Shown here: piece after piece, positions 1 through 8,814 of the stretch | Layout: the number at the start of each line of letters is the position of its first letter | How positions within the stretch are numbered: position 1 is the stretch's first letter | Source of the DNA: Candidatus Avelusimicrobium cornigerorum | GTDB taxonomy: Bacteria; Elusimicrobiota; Elusimicrobia; Elusimicrobiales; Elusimicrobiaceae | Length of the DNA stretch: 64,000 nucleotides | Direction: 5' to 3' | Assembly (NCBI GenBank): GCA_002309715.1 | Contig: DBXW01000005.1 | Coordinates: 315,481 to 379,480, forward strand | Notes under the pieces: model-generated | The model's database searches: none | What the model saw: only the letters and a program-made list of their open reading frames with translations | Told to the model about the DNA's origin: nothing | Made by a program: the position numbers and the translations under genes

Positions 1-2
1 AT

Positions 3-1697
3 ACCCAAGCCGCTGTTTCGGATATAACAACGGCGAGGCAACTTCAAAAATTTTTTGAGGAGTTCCGGAATTCTTGGGCAGGTGACGCCCGCGTTTTTTT
101 CATGGGGGGGCTACGCTACACGCTTGAAAACGTTTTGCTTATTAAACGTGATTTAACGGTGGTTACCGGCGCAGGGCTTGCGTGTTTGTTAGGTGTGTTT
201 ATTGGCTTTTTCCGTACGCGTCGTGCGCTGTGGGTGTATATGCTGCCGTTGTTGGTACTTCCACCGGCCGCGTGGGTAACGCAAGGGGTGTTTGGTCACA
301 TTAGCGGCATTACGCTGGGGTTTGGTAGTGTGGTGGTGGGGTTATCGGTAGATTATGCGATTTACATTTATTTTGCCTTACAACAAACCGAGATGGACAC
401 GAAGGTGGCAGTGTCTAAAATAATGCCCCATTTATGGTGTAATTTTTTGACGTCGGGGCTTTGCTTTATTGCTTTGTCATTTTCCAGTATAGAAGTGTTT
501 AAGCAGATAGCAGTTTTTGCGCTTGTAGCGTTGGGATTGGCATTTCTTATATCGGTGTGGGTGTTCCCCGGGTATTTTAAAACATCCGAAAAATCCCGTG
601 TGAAAAAAATGACCACGCATATAACTCCGTTACCATTTAATTGGGCCGTAACGGCGGGCCTTGTTTTGATCGTGTTTGGCGCGTGGGGGGTAACGCACCT
701 TGCATTAAATTCAGATTTGTCGGCGTTAAATTCTACCTCGGCGGTTTTTGCCCGGGATAAACAAACGGCAGAAAAATTATTCCCGTCTAATAGTGGGGCC
801 TTATTATTTGCTTTAGGTAAAACGCCGGATGAGGCCCTGGACAACAATGAACAATTATCTGCCCGATTGCCGGAAAGATTGCCGGTGAGTGATTTGTTTG
901 TATCCGATAAAACGCGTCAGCAAAATTTAAATCGCTGGACGAATTTTTGGAATTTGGCGCGGCAAAAAAACTTGCAAAAAGAGTTGCGGCAGGCCGGCCA
1001 AAAACAAGGGTTTACTGCCCGGTCGTTTGATCCTTTTTGGACGTGGTTGCAAACCGCCGCTGCGTCTTCAAAAATAGATTTTTCCAACTGGTATAATCCG
1101 CTTGTCCGATTGGGAGACAGTTCATACGCAGTGGTAAATGTCGTGCCCAATCAATCTGTTTACGCCCAATTTTCCGACGGGATAAAGGCGGTTTTTGTTT
1201 CTGTTTCCGGGTTGCAGGCGGAGTTAACCCAACGTGTAAAAAACGAAGCATTGTATGTGGTTTCGCTGGCGTTGCTTTTCAATTTAATAGCCGTGTGGCT
1301 GCTATTTAGAAATATCAAAGAGACGCTGCTTTGTTTTGTTCCGGTGGTGTTGGGCGGTGGTTTTTTATTTGGTTGTTTGGCACTGTTGCGACTGCAGGTC
1401 AATTTGTTTGGACTTATTTTTCTGCCGTTACTCGTTGGATTGGGGCTTGATTATGCTATTTTCCAACTTATGAAATTTCGCTCAAGCGGGCAAGAGCCCT
1501 CGCCGATTTATCCCACCCGGGCCCTTGTAGCGGCGGGACTATCTACGCTGGCCGGTTTTGGGGTGTTGGTATTAGCCAAACACGCGGTTTTATTTATGAT
1601 GGGGGTATGTGCCCTAATAGGTATTGGAGGAACGGTGCTTGTGTCGCTATTTATATTGCCGGCTTTGTGGGAGCGTTACGTATGCAAAAACTCGTAG
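3..1697 (+). CDS. MMPL/RND-type exporter of the aryl polyene cluster (5' end outside window)
   Basis: The frame is open from base 3, so the N-terminal part lies upstream; 564 residues are visible. Two blocks of clustered hydrophobic helices are separated by a soluble loop. Each block carries an RND/MMPL-like helix with an acidic or GLDYA-type motif (VGLSVDYAIY near the start, VGLGLDYAIF in the second block). This is the organisation of the predicted inner-membrane exporter found in aryl polyene clusters (ApeM-like). Its position directly before a lipoprotein and the hotdog, GT2 and acyltransferase genes supports export of the polyene lipid. The function is inferred from family and context. 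Confidence 0.85.
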   Translation, partial: TQAAVSDITTARQLQKFFEEFRNSWAGDARVFFMGGLRYTLENVLLIKRDLTVVTGAGLACLLGVFIGFFRTRRALWVYMLPLLVLPPAAWVTQGVFGHISGITLGFGSVVVGLSVDYAIYIYFALQQTEMDTKVAVSKIMPHLWCNFLTSGLCFIALSFSSIEVFKQIAVFALVALGLAFLISVWVFPGYFKTSEKSRVKKMTTHITPLPFNWAVTAGLVLIVFGAWGVTHLALNSDLSALNSTSAVFARDKQTAEKLFPSNSGALLFALGKTPDEALDNNEQLSARLPERLPVSDLFVSDKTRQQNLNRWTNFWNLARQKNLQKELRQAGQKQGFTARSFDPFWTWLQTAAASSKIDFSNWYNPLVRLGDSSYAVVNVVPNQSVYAQFSDGIKAVFVSVSGLQAELTQRVKNEALYVVSLALLFNLIAVWLLFRNIKETLLCFVPVVLGGGFLFGCLALLRLQVNLFGLIFLPLLVGLGLDYAIFQLMKFRSSGQEPSPIYPTRALVAAGLSTLAGFGVLVLAKHAVLFMMGVCALIGIGGTVLVSLFILPALWERYVCKNS

Positions 1698-2095
1698 GGA
1701 TAAGTTTAATTTTTCTGTTCGGTTGTAGCGCGCAGTGGGTGTATGCTCCGGCGCCTAATGAGCCGATTGCTATGGAAAATGCTTCCATAGCCAGTGGGGT
1801 GCTTGAGCCGCAAAATTTTTATTTTACGCTTATTAGCCATTACCAACCAACTCAAAAAGCGCGGGTTGTTATCATGACGGAACCGGCTATCAAGTTGGCC
1901 GATTTGACGGTGTCAAAGCAACAAATATACGTACACGCGCGCGCCCCGAAAGTTCCCGGTTCGCTTATTAGAGCATGGGGCCAACTGGTACGCGAGCGTT
2001 TTTTGGTCCCTTGTCCGGACCGGAAAATAATTCAAAAAGCGGCTGATTTACGCGGTACATTTACGATGGAAGTAACGGGAGGTATATGTCAGTAG
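1682..2095 (+). CDS. Small lipoprotein of the aryl polyene cluster
   Basis: This 137-residue protein starts with a lipoprotein signal peptide (MQKLVGISLIFLFGC), so Cys15 is the likely lipidated residue. The ATG at 1682 is chosen over an upstream in-frame start at 1607 because only the shorter form puts the signal peptide at the N-terminus. It overlaps the exporter by 16 bases and the next gene by 10, which implies translational coupling. APE clusters routinely carry small lipoproteins (DUF3261 type or LolA-like) thought to help move the pigment to the outer membrane. I cannot assign it firmly to either family. The C-terminus (VTGGICQ) contains a lone Cys. Confidence 0.75.
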   Translation: MQKLVGISLIFLFGCSAQWVYAPAPNEPIAMENASIASGVLEPQNFYFTLISHYQPTQKARVVIMTEPAIKLADLTVSKQQIYVHARAPKVPGSLIRAWGQLVRERFLVPCPDRKIIQKAADLRGTFTMEVTGGICQ

Positions 2096-2442
2096 AACAA
2101 GCAGTTAAGCGGTGTTATAAGGGGACTACTCCCAAGGGGTTTTTATATGAATTGTCTCCTGATTTTCCGGCTTTTAAAGGACATTTTGAGAAATATCCCT
2201 TGTTGCCGGCAGTATGCGAAATTTCGTTTTGCAGTGATGCGGCCGGCCGTTTGCTTCAAAGCCCGGTGGAACTAAAAGCCGTCAAGCGCGGTAAATTTAT
2301 TAACCCGGTTTTTCCCGGTATGCAGGTAGAAATTATTTTGACACCCCGCCCGGATGGTTGGTATTTGGCGGAGTTGACCGACACTAAACAGCATAAAAAA
2401 TTATGCCAAATTGTTGTGCAATTTGCGCGGAGAGCCCAATGA
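2086..2442 (+). CDS. FabZ/ApeI-like 3-hydroxyacyl-ACP dehydratase (hotdog fold)
   Basis: The 118-residue single-hotdog protein carries the FabA/FabZ-like active-site stretch AFKGHFEKYPLLPAVCEI, in which the HF...P.LP pattern positions the catalytic His. It would dehydrate 3-hydroxyacyl-ACP intermediates to build the conjugated double bonds of the polyene. The acidic residue of the second half-site is less obvious than in FabZ, as is usual for the APE dehydratases. The start overlaps the lipoprotein stop, and the stop overlaps the next start as ATGA. Confidence 0.8.
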   Translation: MSVEQAVKRCYKGTTPKGFLYELSPDFPAFKGHFEKYPLLPAVCEISFCSDAAGRLLQSPVELKAVKRGKFINPVFPGMQVEIILTPRPDGWYLAELTDTKQHKKLCQIVVQFARRAQ

Positions 2443-2909
2443 AAAGGTATACCTATTTTAAACAAGAACCGACAGATCCCACCCCGTTGGAAAAATCTAT
2501 TTTTCATACGGTTCGTTTCCACGAAATAGATGTTATGAAAATCGTGTGGCACGGCCATTATGTGGCTATGTGCGAAGATGCCCGTATGGCACTTGGCGAC
2601 GCGTATGGGGTTGGCTATAAAGATTTTTTTGACCACGGCGTTCTCTTGCCGGTGCGTCAAATGCATTTAGATTATTTAGCGCCGTTAACGTACGGGCATA
2701 CGTACGAAGTAAAAGCGCGGTTGTTTTATACCGAAGCCGTACGGCTTAATGTAGATTTTACGGTTTTAGATGAACAAAAAAAGGTAATGGCACGTGGGTA
2801 TAGCGTGCAACTTTTGATGAATAAAGATCAACAGGTCCTTTTTGAACGGCCTGCTTTTTACGAAAAAATATGCCAAGCATGGAAACAGGGACAACTCAAA
2901 GCCAACTAA
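2439..2909 (+). CDS. 4-hydroxybenzoyl-CoA-type acyl thioesterase (ApeK-like)
   Basis: This 156-residue hotdog thioesterase has the 4HBT signature: a tyrosine/aspartate region FHEIDVMKIVWHGHYVAM, then LPVRQMHLDYLAPLTYG. The ATG at 2439 forms an ATGA overlap with the dehydratase stop and is preferred over the longer frame that opens at 2403. In APE clusters such an enzyme is thought to release or edit acyl chains from the ACP. Its C-terminus overlaps the following glycosyltransferase gene. Confidence 0.8.
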   Translation: MKRYTYFKQEPTDPTPLEKSIFHTVRFHEIDVMKIVWHGHYVAMCEDARMALGDAYGVGYKDFFDHGVLLPVRQMHLDYLAPLTYGHTYEVKARLFYTEAVRLNVDFTVLDEQKKVMARGYSVQLLMNKDQQVLFERPAFYEKICQAWKQGQLKAN

Positions 2910-4042
2910 AATTTTTAGTCGTTATCCCGCACTATAACCACTTAAAAACTTTGCGGCAAGTGGCTAAGGCGTGTCGCGCCGTTTGGCCCGATGTGCTGGT
3001 GGTGGATGACGGAAGTGAAGGTTTTTCGGCGCAGTTGTTGCAAGATTTAGACGTGTCGTACATTTGTCAAACCCCTAACCAAGGCAAAGGCACGGCTATT
3101 TTGGCCGGAGCCGTTTGGGCGCTTGAGCACGGATTTACACACATAATTACTATTGATGCAGACTCCCAACACAATCCCCAAGAAATCACCCGGTTTGCGG
3201 AAAAATCCATGGCTTGCCCGCGGGCGCTTGTTATAGGAGTGCGGAAGTTTGATGACACCGTGCCGTTTGCCTCACGGTTTGGGCGTAAGTTCGGTAATTT
3301 TTGGGTGCACTTTCAAACCGGTAAAGCCGTACAAGATATTCAAAGCGGCTACCGGTGTTACCCGGTGAATTTGCTCACCGCGCTAAAATGGTGGACAAAG
3401 CGCTATGCTTTTGAAGTGGAAGTGGTGGTGCGGGCTTTGTGGGCCGGATTTTCCGTAGAAGAAATCCCTGTCTCCGTTGTTTACCCGCAAGAGCGTATTT
3501 CCCATTTTAATCAATGGAAGGATAATTTTCGGTTAACGGTGCTCAATACATATTTGACGATTCGTTCTATGCTTCCGTTAGCGCACCGCCAATATGAGCA
3601 AGTGGAAGGAGATTTGGTTAAAAAAAGTTATTGGCAAACGCTGAAAGATAATTTAGCGGCACCGGGTAGCGTTTTACGCAACGCTTTGTCGGCCGCGTGG
3701 GGGATATTTTGCGGCTCTATTGCTTTTATAGGAATTAGGCAAATAGGGTTGTTTTGGGGAGCCGGGTGGTGGAATTTAAACCGGCTGCTTTGTGTGAGTT
3801 TTGAAAAACTGTGTGTCGGCCCGTTGGTGCCGGCACTTTGTATTGAAGTGGGATATTTTTTACGGCACGGACATTGGCTTACCGAGTTTACGTTGACTAC
3901 ACTTGGCAAACAAGCACTGCAACGAATTTGGGAGTGGATATTAGGTTCACTCTTGGTGGCACCGTGTTTGGCCGGTCTGGCGTTTGTGACGGTGGGCACT
4001 GTCGGTTGGGTGTTACGTAGGAGTTTACATGAACGTGCATGA
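2870..4042 (+). CDS. Family 2 glycosyltransferase with C-terminal DUF2062-like membrane domain
   Basis: The protein is about 390 residues. Residues about 13-235 form a GT-A glycosyltransferase, with the nucleotide-binding start FLVVIPHYNH, VVDDGSEG and the metal-binding DxD in IITIDADSQHNP. The remaining part has about three to four hydrophobic segments resembling DUF2062, a fusion often seen in aryl polyene clusters. It may glycosylate the polyene or its lipid anchor at the inner membrane. The start could instead be ATG 2879; neither has a strong Shine-Dalgarno site. It overlaps its neighbours by 40 and 14 bases. Confidence 0.82.
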   Translation: MPSMETGTTQSQLKFLVVIPHYNHLKTLRQVAKACRAVWPDVLVVDDGSEGFSAQLLQDLDVSYICQTPNQGKGTAILAGAVWALEHGFTHIITIDADSQHNPQEITRFAEKSMACPRALVIGVRKFDDTVPFASRFGRKFGNFWVHFQTGKAVQDIQSGYRCYPVNLLTALKWWTKRYAFEVEVVVRALWAGFSVEEIPVSVVYPQERISHFNQWKDNFRLTVLNTYLTIRSMLPLAHRQYEQVEGDLVKKSYWQTLKDNLAAPGSVLRNALSAAWGIFCGSIAFIGIRQIGLFWGAGWWNLNRLLCVSFEKLCVGPLVPALCIEVGYFLRHGHWLTEFTLTTLGKQALQRIWEWILGSLLVAPCLAGLAFVTVGTVGWVLRRSLHERA

Positions 4043-4946
4043 GGAAAAAACAGGCCGCAGTATCGCTTCGCGGTTTAAACATCAATTTGTTTACGCGCTT
4101 ATTGCAGTAGGCGGGCGTACGCTGGCGTATGGCTTTTTGTATCCGTTGGTGTTAGTGTATTGTTTGCATAAATCGGTGCGGGATAAATCGCGTGCGTATG
4201 TGATGCGGCGGTTTTCGCCAAAAACAAAATGGGAGTTTTTTAAACATACATTTTGGCTTAACCTTACTTTTGGGCGGACATTGGTGGACAGGGCCGCCTT
4301 GGGCATTTTGGGAAAGGCCCATTTTGAATATGACTCGCAGACACGCCAACTGTGTAAAGAATTATTACAGCAAGGGAAGGGGCTTTTATTACTTACCGCG
4401 CACGTGGGGTGTTGGCAAAGTGCGGTAAATTGTATGCAGTTTTTGAATAAACCCATGCATGTGTTATACTATCGCAACGCACAAGATAACGATAAAATGG
4501 TAGCCGAACATAAAAAAGGCGAGGCGGCATTTGCACTTATTAATCCCGCCGGGCCGATGGGGGGCGTGCCGGAAATGATGGCGGCTCTAAGGCGCGGAGA
4601 AATTGTCTGCGCTATGGCCGACCGCGTATTTGGAAATCCCAAAAATTGTGTAGAAGTAGATTTTTTAGGCGGAAAAATACACGTGCCGTATAGTTTTTAC
4701 CGTTTGTCTGCCGTTACGCAAGCCCCAATTGTAATGGCCTTTTTCCCGTGGACAGGCAAAGGGTGTTTGTCTGCTTGGGTGTTTCCGCCGCTACTCGTAA
4801 AAGATAACGGCTCGCGGGGGGCGGCTTATCAGCCGTACGCACAACAATTTATAGACGCGCTTGCTCAATTTTGTATAAAATATCCGTATCAGTTCTTTAA
4901 TTATTTTAATTGGTGGAACGACTATGCAACAACAAACGATAGATGA
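4029..4946 (+). CDS. LpxL/HtrB-like lysophospholipid acyltransferase family protein
   Basis: This 305-residue enzyme of the LPLAT superfamily has the catalytic block LLTAHVGCWQSAV, equivalent to the H-x4-D/E region (HxGNWE in LpxL). One hydrophobic segment lies near the N-terminus (VYALIAVGGRTLAYGFLYPL). In E. coli-type APE clusters a glycosyltransferase and an acyltransferase are associated, sometimes fused; here they are separate and overlapping. It probably attaches an acyl or polyenoyl chain to a lipid acceptor at the inner membrane. The acidic partner of the catalytic His is replaced by Gln in this block, so mechanism and activity need checking. Confidence 0.8.
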   Translation: MNVHEEKTGRSIASRFKHQFVYALIAVGGRTLAYGFLYPLVLVYCLHKSVRDKSRAYVMRRFSPKTKWEFFKHTFWLNLTFGRTLVDRAALGILGKAHFEYDSQTRQLCKELLQQGKGLLLLTAHVGCWQSAVNCMQFLNKPMHVLYYRNAQDNDKMVAEHKKGEAAFALINPAGPMGGVPEMMAALRRGEIVCAMADRVFGNPKNCVEVDFLGGKIHVPYSFYRLSAVTQAPIVMAFFPWTGKGCLSAWVFPPLLVKDNGSRGAAYQPYAQQFIDALAQFCIKYPYQFFNYFNWWNDYATTNDR

Positions 4947-5187
4947 AATCAAGACGTTAATTTCCCAAAACATTGATTTAGGCGGCAACGATATTTCCGG
5001 TTTTGGCGCGGAAGATGCTATCTTCGGTGATACCGGGCTGTGTTTAGACAGTTTGGATGCCGTTGAACTCATTATGCTCTTGCAAAAAAAATACGGTATT
5101 TTGATTGAAAATATGCAACAAGGCCGCGAAGTTTTCAAAACATTGGGGACCTTGGCCGACTATATTGAGAAAAATCGTAAGCAATGA
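4924..5187 (+). CDS. Acyl carrier protein of the polyene pathway
   Basis: The 87-residue acidic protein has the phosphopantetheine attachment motif GLCLDSLDAVELIM; Ser43 is the carrier serine. It carries the growing aryl-polyene chain between the ketosynthase, reductase and dehydratase. It overlaps both the acyltransferase upstream (23 bases) and the ketosynthase downstream (ATGA), so stoichiometry is likely set by coupling. Only one ACP is visible; APE clusters usually have two, so a second may lie upstream of the window. Confidence 0.88.
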   Translation: MQQQTIDEIKTLISQNIDLGGNDISGFGAEDAIFGDTGLCLDSLDAVELIMLLQKKYGILIENMQQGREVFKTLGTLADYIEKNRKQ

Positions 5188-6386
5188 CACTTTCTGACAA
5201 AGTATCCGTAGCCGGTATGGGCTGTTTGTGCGCGTGCGGCAATACGCCGGAACAGGCTTTTGACGGTGCATTAAGCGGGGAAGCCCTTTTTACCTTGCCT
5301 ACCGGGCGCGTGGAGAGTACCTACGCGACCAAATATCCGGTGTTTCTCGTATCGCAAGCGGTGTGTAAGGATAAACCGGCCGATCAAACACTCAGTCAAT
5401 TTTTCTTCATCAAAGCCTCCCGGCAAGCATTTGCCCAAGCCGGTATTTTACCAAACCAACTTGAGCCCAAACGGGTGGGTGTTATTATCGGCGCTTCTGT
5501 TCATCCTTCGTTGCACTGTTTTGAAATTTACAAGCACTGGAGAAAAAAAGAGTTAACCGCATTAGATACGGCGGGACTTAAAAATTATTTGGCTACACCG
5601 CTTGCCCAATGGGTAAGCCGTTATTTCGGTTTTGAAGGACCTTTTCAGACGGTAGCCACCGCTTGTGCCAGCGGTACAGACGCTATCGGACTGGCCAAAA
5701 ATTGGATAGAAACCGGTTTGTGCGACGCCGTGTTATGTGGCGGAACAGATGAAATTGCGGAAAGCCCTTACGACGGATTTATACGCTTGCTTGTGGCTAC
5801 AACGGAAAGATGCCGTCCGTTTTGTAAAACACGCAGCGGCATCAATATTGGGGAAGGCGCGGCGGCTCTACTGCTTGTCAATTCACAAACGGCTGAAAAA
5901 TTTAAATTATCTTGCCAAGGCTATGTGCTGGGATACGGAAATTGCTGCGACGGTTTCCATCCGACGGCTCCGGATCCGACAGCCATAGGCTTGCAAAAAG
6001 CCTTGCGGTTTGCTTTGGCTGATTCCGGAAAAACAGCCGATGATATGGCTTTTGTTAATGCACACGGTACGGCCAGCCAGGCTAACGACAGTGCGGAATC
6101 TGTCGCATTTAAAACGATACTTCCCAACGTGCCGGTGTGGGGCTCTAAAGGCGTTACCGGGCATACGCTTGGTGCAGCCGGAGCCATAGAGGCGGTGCTT
6201 GCCTTGCAAGCACTCAATACGCATACCTTGCCGGCTACGGTCGGATTTACAACGACTGATGATGCTTTGCAACTCGTGCCTACGACTTCTCAACAGACGA
6301 TTTCCAAACGATTTGCCGTTTCCGATTCGCTAGCCTTTGGCGGGTGTAATGCGGCGGTTGTGCTGGGGGCTAAAGATGCTGCCTAA
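5184..6386 (+). CDS. Beta-ketoacyl-ACP synthase (KAS II type)
   Basis: This 400-residue condensing enzyme has the full thiolase-fold triad: Cys161 in TACASGTDA, His294 in VNAHGTASQAND and His327 in GVTGHTLGAAGA. It would extend the polyene chain by condensing malonyl-ACP with the acyl chain on the ACP encoded just before it. The N-terminus begins with a typical VSVAGMGCLCACGN. It overlaps the next gene by 11 bases. Confidence 0.9.
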   Translation: MTLSDKVSVAGMGCLCACGNTPEQAFDGALSGEALFTLPTGRVESTYATKYPVFLVSQAVCKDKPADQTLSQFFFIKASRQAFAQAGILPNQLEPKRVGVIIGASVHPSLHCFEIYKHWRKKELTALDTAGLKNYLATPLAQWVSRYFGFEGPFQTVATACASGTDAIGLAKNWIETGLCDAVLCGGTDEIAESPYDGFIRLLVATTERCRPFCKTRSGINIGEGAAALLLVNSQTAEKFKLSCQGYVLGYGNCCDGFHPTAPDPTAIGLQKALRFALADSGKTADDMAFVNAHGTASQANDSAESVAFKTILPNVPVWGSKGVTGHTLGAAGAIEAVLALQALNTHTLPATVGFTTTDDALQLVPTTSQQTISKRFAVSDSLAFGGCNAAVVLGAKDAA

Positions 6387-7170
6387 ACTCTTTATAAACG
6401 GAGCCGTTTGCTTGACGGGAGACGCCGCCCCGGAAGATTTTGCGCCTTTTATGGATGTGCGTAAATTGCGTCGGGCAGAGCCTATTTCTAAAAATGTTTT
6501 ATGGTGTGCGTTTAAGGCATTAGAACAAGCCCAATTAAAAGATACTTCTTCAGCCAATTTAGGTATTAGTTTGGCTATGGGGGCGGGGGCTTTGGAAAGT
6601 ACACTTAAATTTATGGACAGTATTGTGCAGGATGGGGACGAACTCTCTTCGCCGACGGCTTTTGCCAGTTCTGTGCACAATTCAACGGCGCTTTTTCTCT
6701 CTATGCTTTTGGGGATTCACGGCCCTTGTGTGGTAACGGGGCAACTGGATGCTTCCTTTGCCGCCGCGTTACTTACCGCACAACAATTTTTGGCTAAAAA
6801 TATGTGTGAGCAAGTGTTGGTGGCAATAACAGAAGACGTTAACCCGCTTTTGGCAGAACAATTGCAAAAAGATCCGCAAATCTTTGCTCCGTTTATCTAT
6901 CAGCCTTCTTTGCCGCCAACGCGCTTGGCCGGGGCACTTGCGGTAAGTGATAAGCCGACGGCGGCTACGCAATTTGTGTTGGATACGGTTTCTCTTTCCA
7001 ACACGTCTGATTTGCAAACGCAAAGTACTCCTTGGGTGACTACTTGTTCGTGCGCCCATAGTGCAGCGTTGCTAGACAGTTATTTGCGAAAAAAAGAACC
7101 GTTCGTTTTACGTGAACAATTTGCCGGAACGATACTTGAAATAGCGGGAGAGCCGTATGTTCAGCCTTGA
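6376..7170 (+). CDS. Short ketosynthase-like protein (chain-length-factor-like)
   Basis: The 264-residue protein resembles the N-terminal ketosynthase-like domain (Ketoacyl-synt_2 family) found in APE clusters and called a chain-length factor. The region aligned with the nucleophile reads SPTAFASSVHNSTA, with no cysteine, so it should not condense by itself; it probably pairs with the preceding ketosynthase. ATG 6376 is used because it overlaps the ketosynthase stop and puts LPKLFINGAVCLTGD at the N-terminus; an upstream in-frame ATG lies at 6337. It is much shorter than a full ketosynthase (about 400 residues). Confidence 0.8.
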   Translation: MLPKLFINGAVCLTGDAAPEDFAPFMDVRKLRRAEPISKNVLWCAFKALEQAQLKDTSSANLGISLAMGAGALESTLKFMDSIVQDGDELSSPTAFASSVHNSTALFLSMLLGIHGPCVVTGQLDASFAAALLTAQQFLAKNMCEQVLVAITEDVNPLLAEQLQKDPQIFAPFIYQPSLPPTRLAGALAVSDKPTAATQFVLDTVSLSNTSDLQTQSTPWVTTCSCAHSAALLDSYLRKKEPFVLREQFAGTILEIAGEPYVQP

Positions 7171-8290
7171 GCAAGTCGGTTATATTGTTTACGATATTTT
7201 TTCAACGGAACTGGTTAAACAGCGGCGCGATACGTTTGCCTTTTTTGATACGCAATCATCTTTAGACTTGCGTCAAATTCCTTCACAAGTTCGCGAGCAA
7301 GCAACCGAGCAGGTAGGACTATTTTTTGATTTTAACCCAGAGCCGTTTTCTTCCCTAGAGCAGTTAATTTTACAGGCTCATACTGCCTATCAAAAAAATA
7401 AATTTGTTTATTTGTCCACATCGGGAAGCACCGGCCAACCCAAACAAATTTTACACACGCAGGAAATGATGGAAATTGAAGGTAAAAGCGTGGGATATCA
7501 TTTCCGCAACGCTAAACGCCTTATTACACTAACCCCGCGGCAACATTTATACGGCCTTTCGTTTGGGGTGTTTTTTCCGGTGGTATACGGTACACCTACA
7601 CTTCCGCTTGCGCCGCTTCCGATGCAACCGTGGCAAACGCTTTTGCGCGCCGGAGACGTGGTGGCGGGGTTCCCGTTATTTTGGGAATATTTTTTAAAAG
7701 GGGGAAACTCCTTGCCGGCCGGTGTAACGGCGGTGACTTCTACCGCGCCTTGCCCCAAAGGACTTTTTGACCGATTAAAAAAAGCCGGGGCCGAGCAAGT
7801 TTTTGAACTGTATGGGGCGACGGATACGGGCGGAATCGGCGTGCGGAGTGATGAAAACGCCCCTTTTCAAATCAACGATTTTTGGGAAGTGGACGCCGAA
7901 CACCAACCGGTTTTAATTCGTCGCAAAGGCATTGATAAATGGCTCCCCTTCCCCGACGAAGTAAAATTTGTGTCTCCGCGCGGAATTTTTCCGTTAAAAC
8001 GTACCGACCGCATGGTGCAAGTAGCGGGCGTAAATGTGTCGCTTAACCGAGTGGAAAAAGTGTTGCAAGAACACCCGGCTGTAAAAACTTGCCGCGTGCG
8101 TTTAATGCGCCCGGAAGAAGGAAAACGCTTAAAAGCGTTTGTTGTATTAAACGCGGGGTATGACGAACAAATTTTGCCGCAACTGCGCGTATATTTGACC
8201 GAGCAATTATCTTCACATGAAATGCCCCGTGCTTTTACTTTCGGTAGCGCACTTCCCACCGGTGCTATGGGGAAAGACAGCGATTGGTAA
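7157..8290 (+). CDS. AMP-dependent acyl-ACP synthetase/ligase of the APE cluster (ApeH-like)
   Basis: This 377-residue adenylate-forming enzyme shows the P-loop-like motif STSGSTGQPK, the ELYGATDTGG motif, the RTDRMVQVAG hinge and a C-terminal PTGAMGKDSDW with the catalytic lysine. It is shorter than acyl-CoA synthetases (about 500), as expected for the AMP-ligases of APE clusters that load the aryl starter onto the ACP. It is the last gene of the overlapping operon; the next gene starts 138 bases away under its own promoter. Confidence 0.85.
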   Translation: MFSLEQVGYIVYDIFSTELVKQRRDTFAFFDTQSSLDLRQIPSQVREQATEQVGLFFDFNPEPFSSLEQLILQAHTAYQKNKFVYLSTSGSTGQPKQILHTQEMMEIEGKSVGYHFRNAKRLITLTPRQHLYGLSFGVFFPVVYGTPTLPLAPLPMQPWQTLLRAGDVVAGFPLFWEYFLKGGNSLPAGVTAVTSTAPCPKGLFDRLKKAGAEQVFELYGATDTGGIGVRSDENAPFQINDFWEVDAEHQPVLIRRKGIDKWLPFPDEVKFVSPRGIFPLKRTDRMVQVAGVNVSLNRVEKVLQEHPAVKTCRVRLMRPEEGKRLKAFVVLNAGYDEQILPQLRVYLTEQLSSHEMPRAFTFGSALPTGAMGKDSDW

Positions 8291-8379
8291 ATTAAGATAG
8301 GGAACTTTCCGTAAAAAGATAAAACCTGTAAGCGTATCTATCACCAAACAGGAAATTACATAAATCACTATTATTTTGC

Positions 8380-8410
8380 TTGACTTGGAGTTAACTCCAA
8401 CTGCTACAAT
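8380..8410 (+). promoter_or_regulatory. MerR-family promoter with 16-bp perfect palindrome
   Basis: The -35 box TTGACT (8380-8385) and the -10 box TACAAT (8405-8410) are separated by 19 bases, the over-long spacer typical of MerR-activated promoters. Inside it lies the perfect palindrome TTGGAGTTAACTCCAA (8385-8400). The MerR-like gene follows with a GAGGAG ribosome site at 8421. Autoregulation of the 8429-11006 operon is the natural reading. Confidence 0.88.
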
Positions 8411-8428
8411 ATCTTTATAGGAGGAGTT

Positions 8429-8806
8429 ATGACTATTTCTGAAGCAAGTCAACGGTGTCATGTTTCGCCCGATACATTACGTTACTATGAAAAGGCAGGA
8501 TTGTTATCTGACGTAAACCGTACTGCCGGCGGAATAAGAGATTACACGGAACGGGACTGCGCCCAAATAGAGTTTGTCAAATGTATGCGTAGTGCGGGAC
8601 TTTCCATAGAAGTATTAAAAAAATATTTTGAACTCTTTAAACGTGGCAAGCGCACGCTTAAAGCCAGACGGGATTTATTAGCTACGGAACGTCAAGCACT
8701 GCAAGAACGTTTCGTGAAATTGCAAGACACGCTTAAACGGTTAGATTATAAAATTTCCGTGTATGACAAGGCCCTTAAATCTAAAACAAAAGAACTTAAA
8801 TTCTAG
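8429..8806 (+). CDS. MerR-family transcriptional regulator (AdhR/NmlR-like)
   Basis: The 125-residue protein has an N-terminal winged helix (TISEASQRCHVSPDTLRYYEKAGLL is the classic MerR helix-turn-helix) and a C-terminal coiled coil for dimerisation. Cysteines at C9, C44 and C51 lie in the DNA-binding half; no metal-binding C-terminal cysteines are seen. That fits the aldehyde/electrophile-sensing AdhR/NmlR group better than the metal sensors. Its own promoter carries the palindrome expected for this subgroup, and the downstream flavodoxin, flavoprotein and hydrolase genes are plausible targets. Confidence 0.87.
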   Translation: MTISEASQRCHVSPDTLRYYEKAGLLSDVNRTAGGIRDYTERDCAQIEFVKCMRSAGLSIEVLKKYFELFKRGKRTLKARRDLLATERQALQERFVKLQDTLKRLDYKISVYDKALKSKTKELKF

Positions 8807-8814
8807 GAGAGTGT

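Noticed and set aside
368..1402. Several minus-strand frames inside the exporter gene
   Set aside because: They are shadows of the exporter coding sequence, with no ribosome sites or recognisable products.
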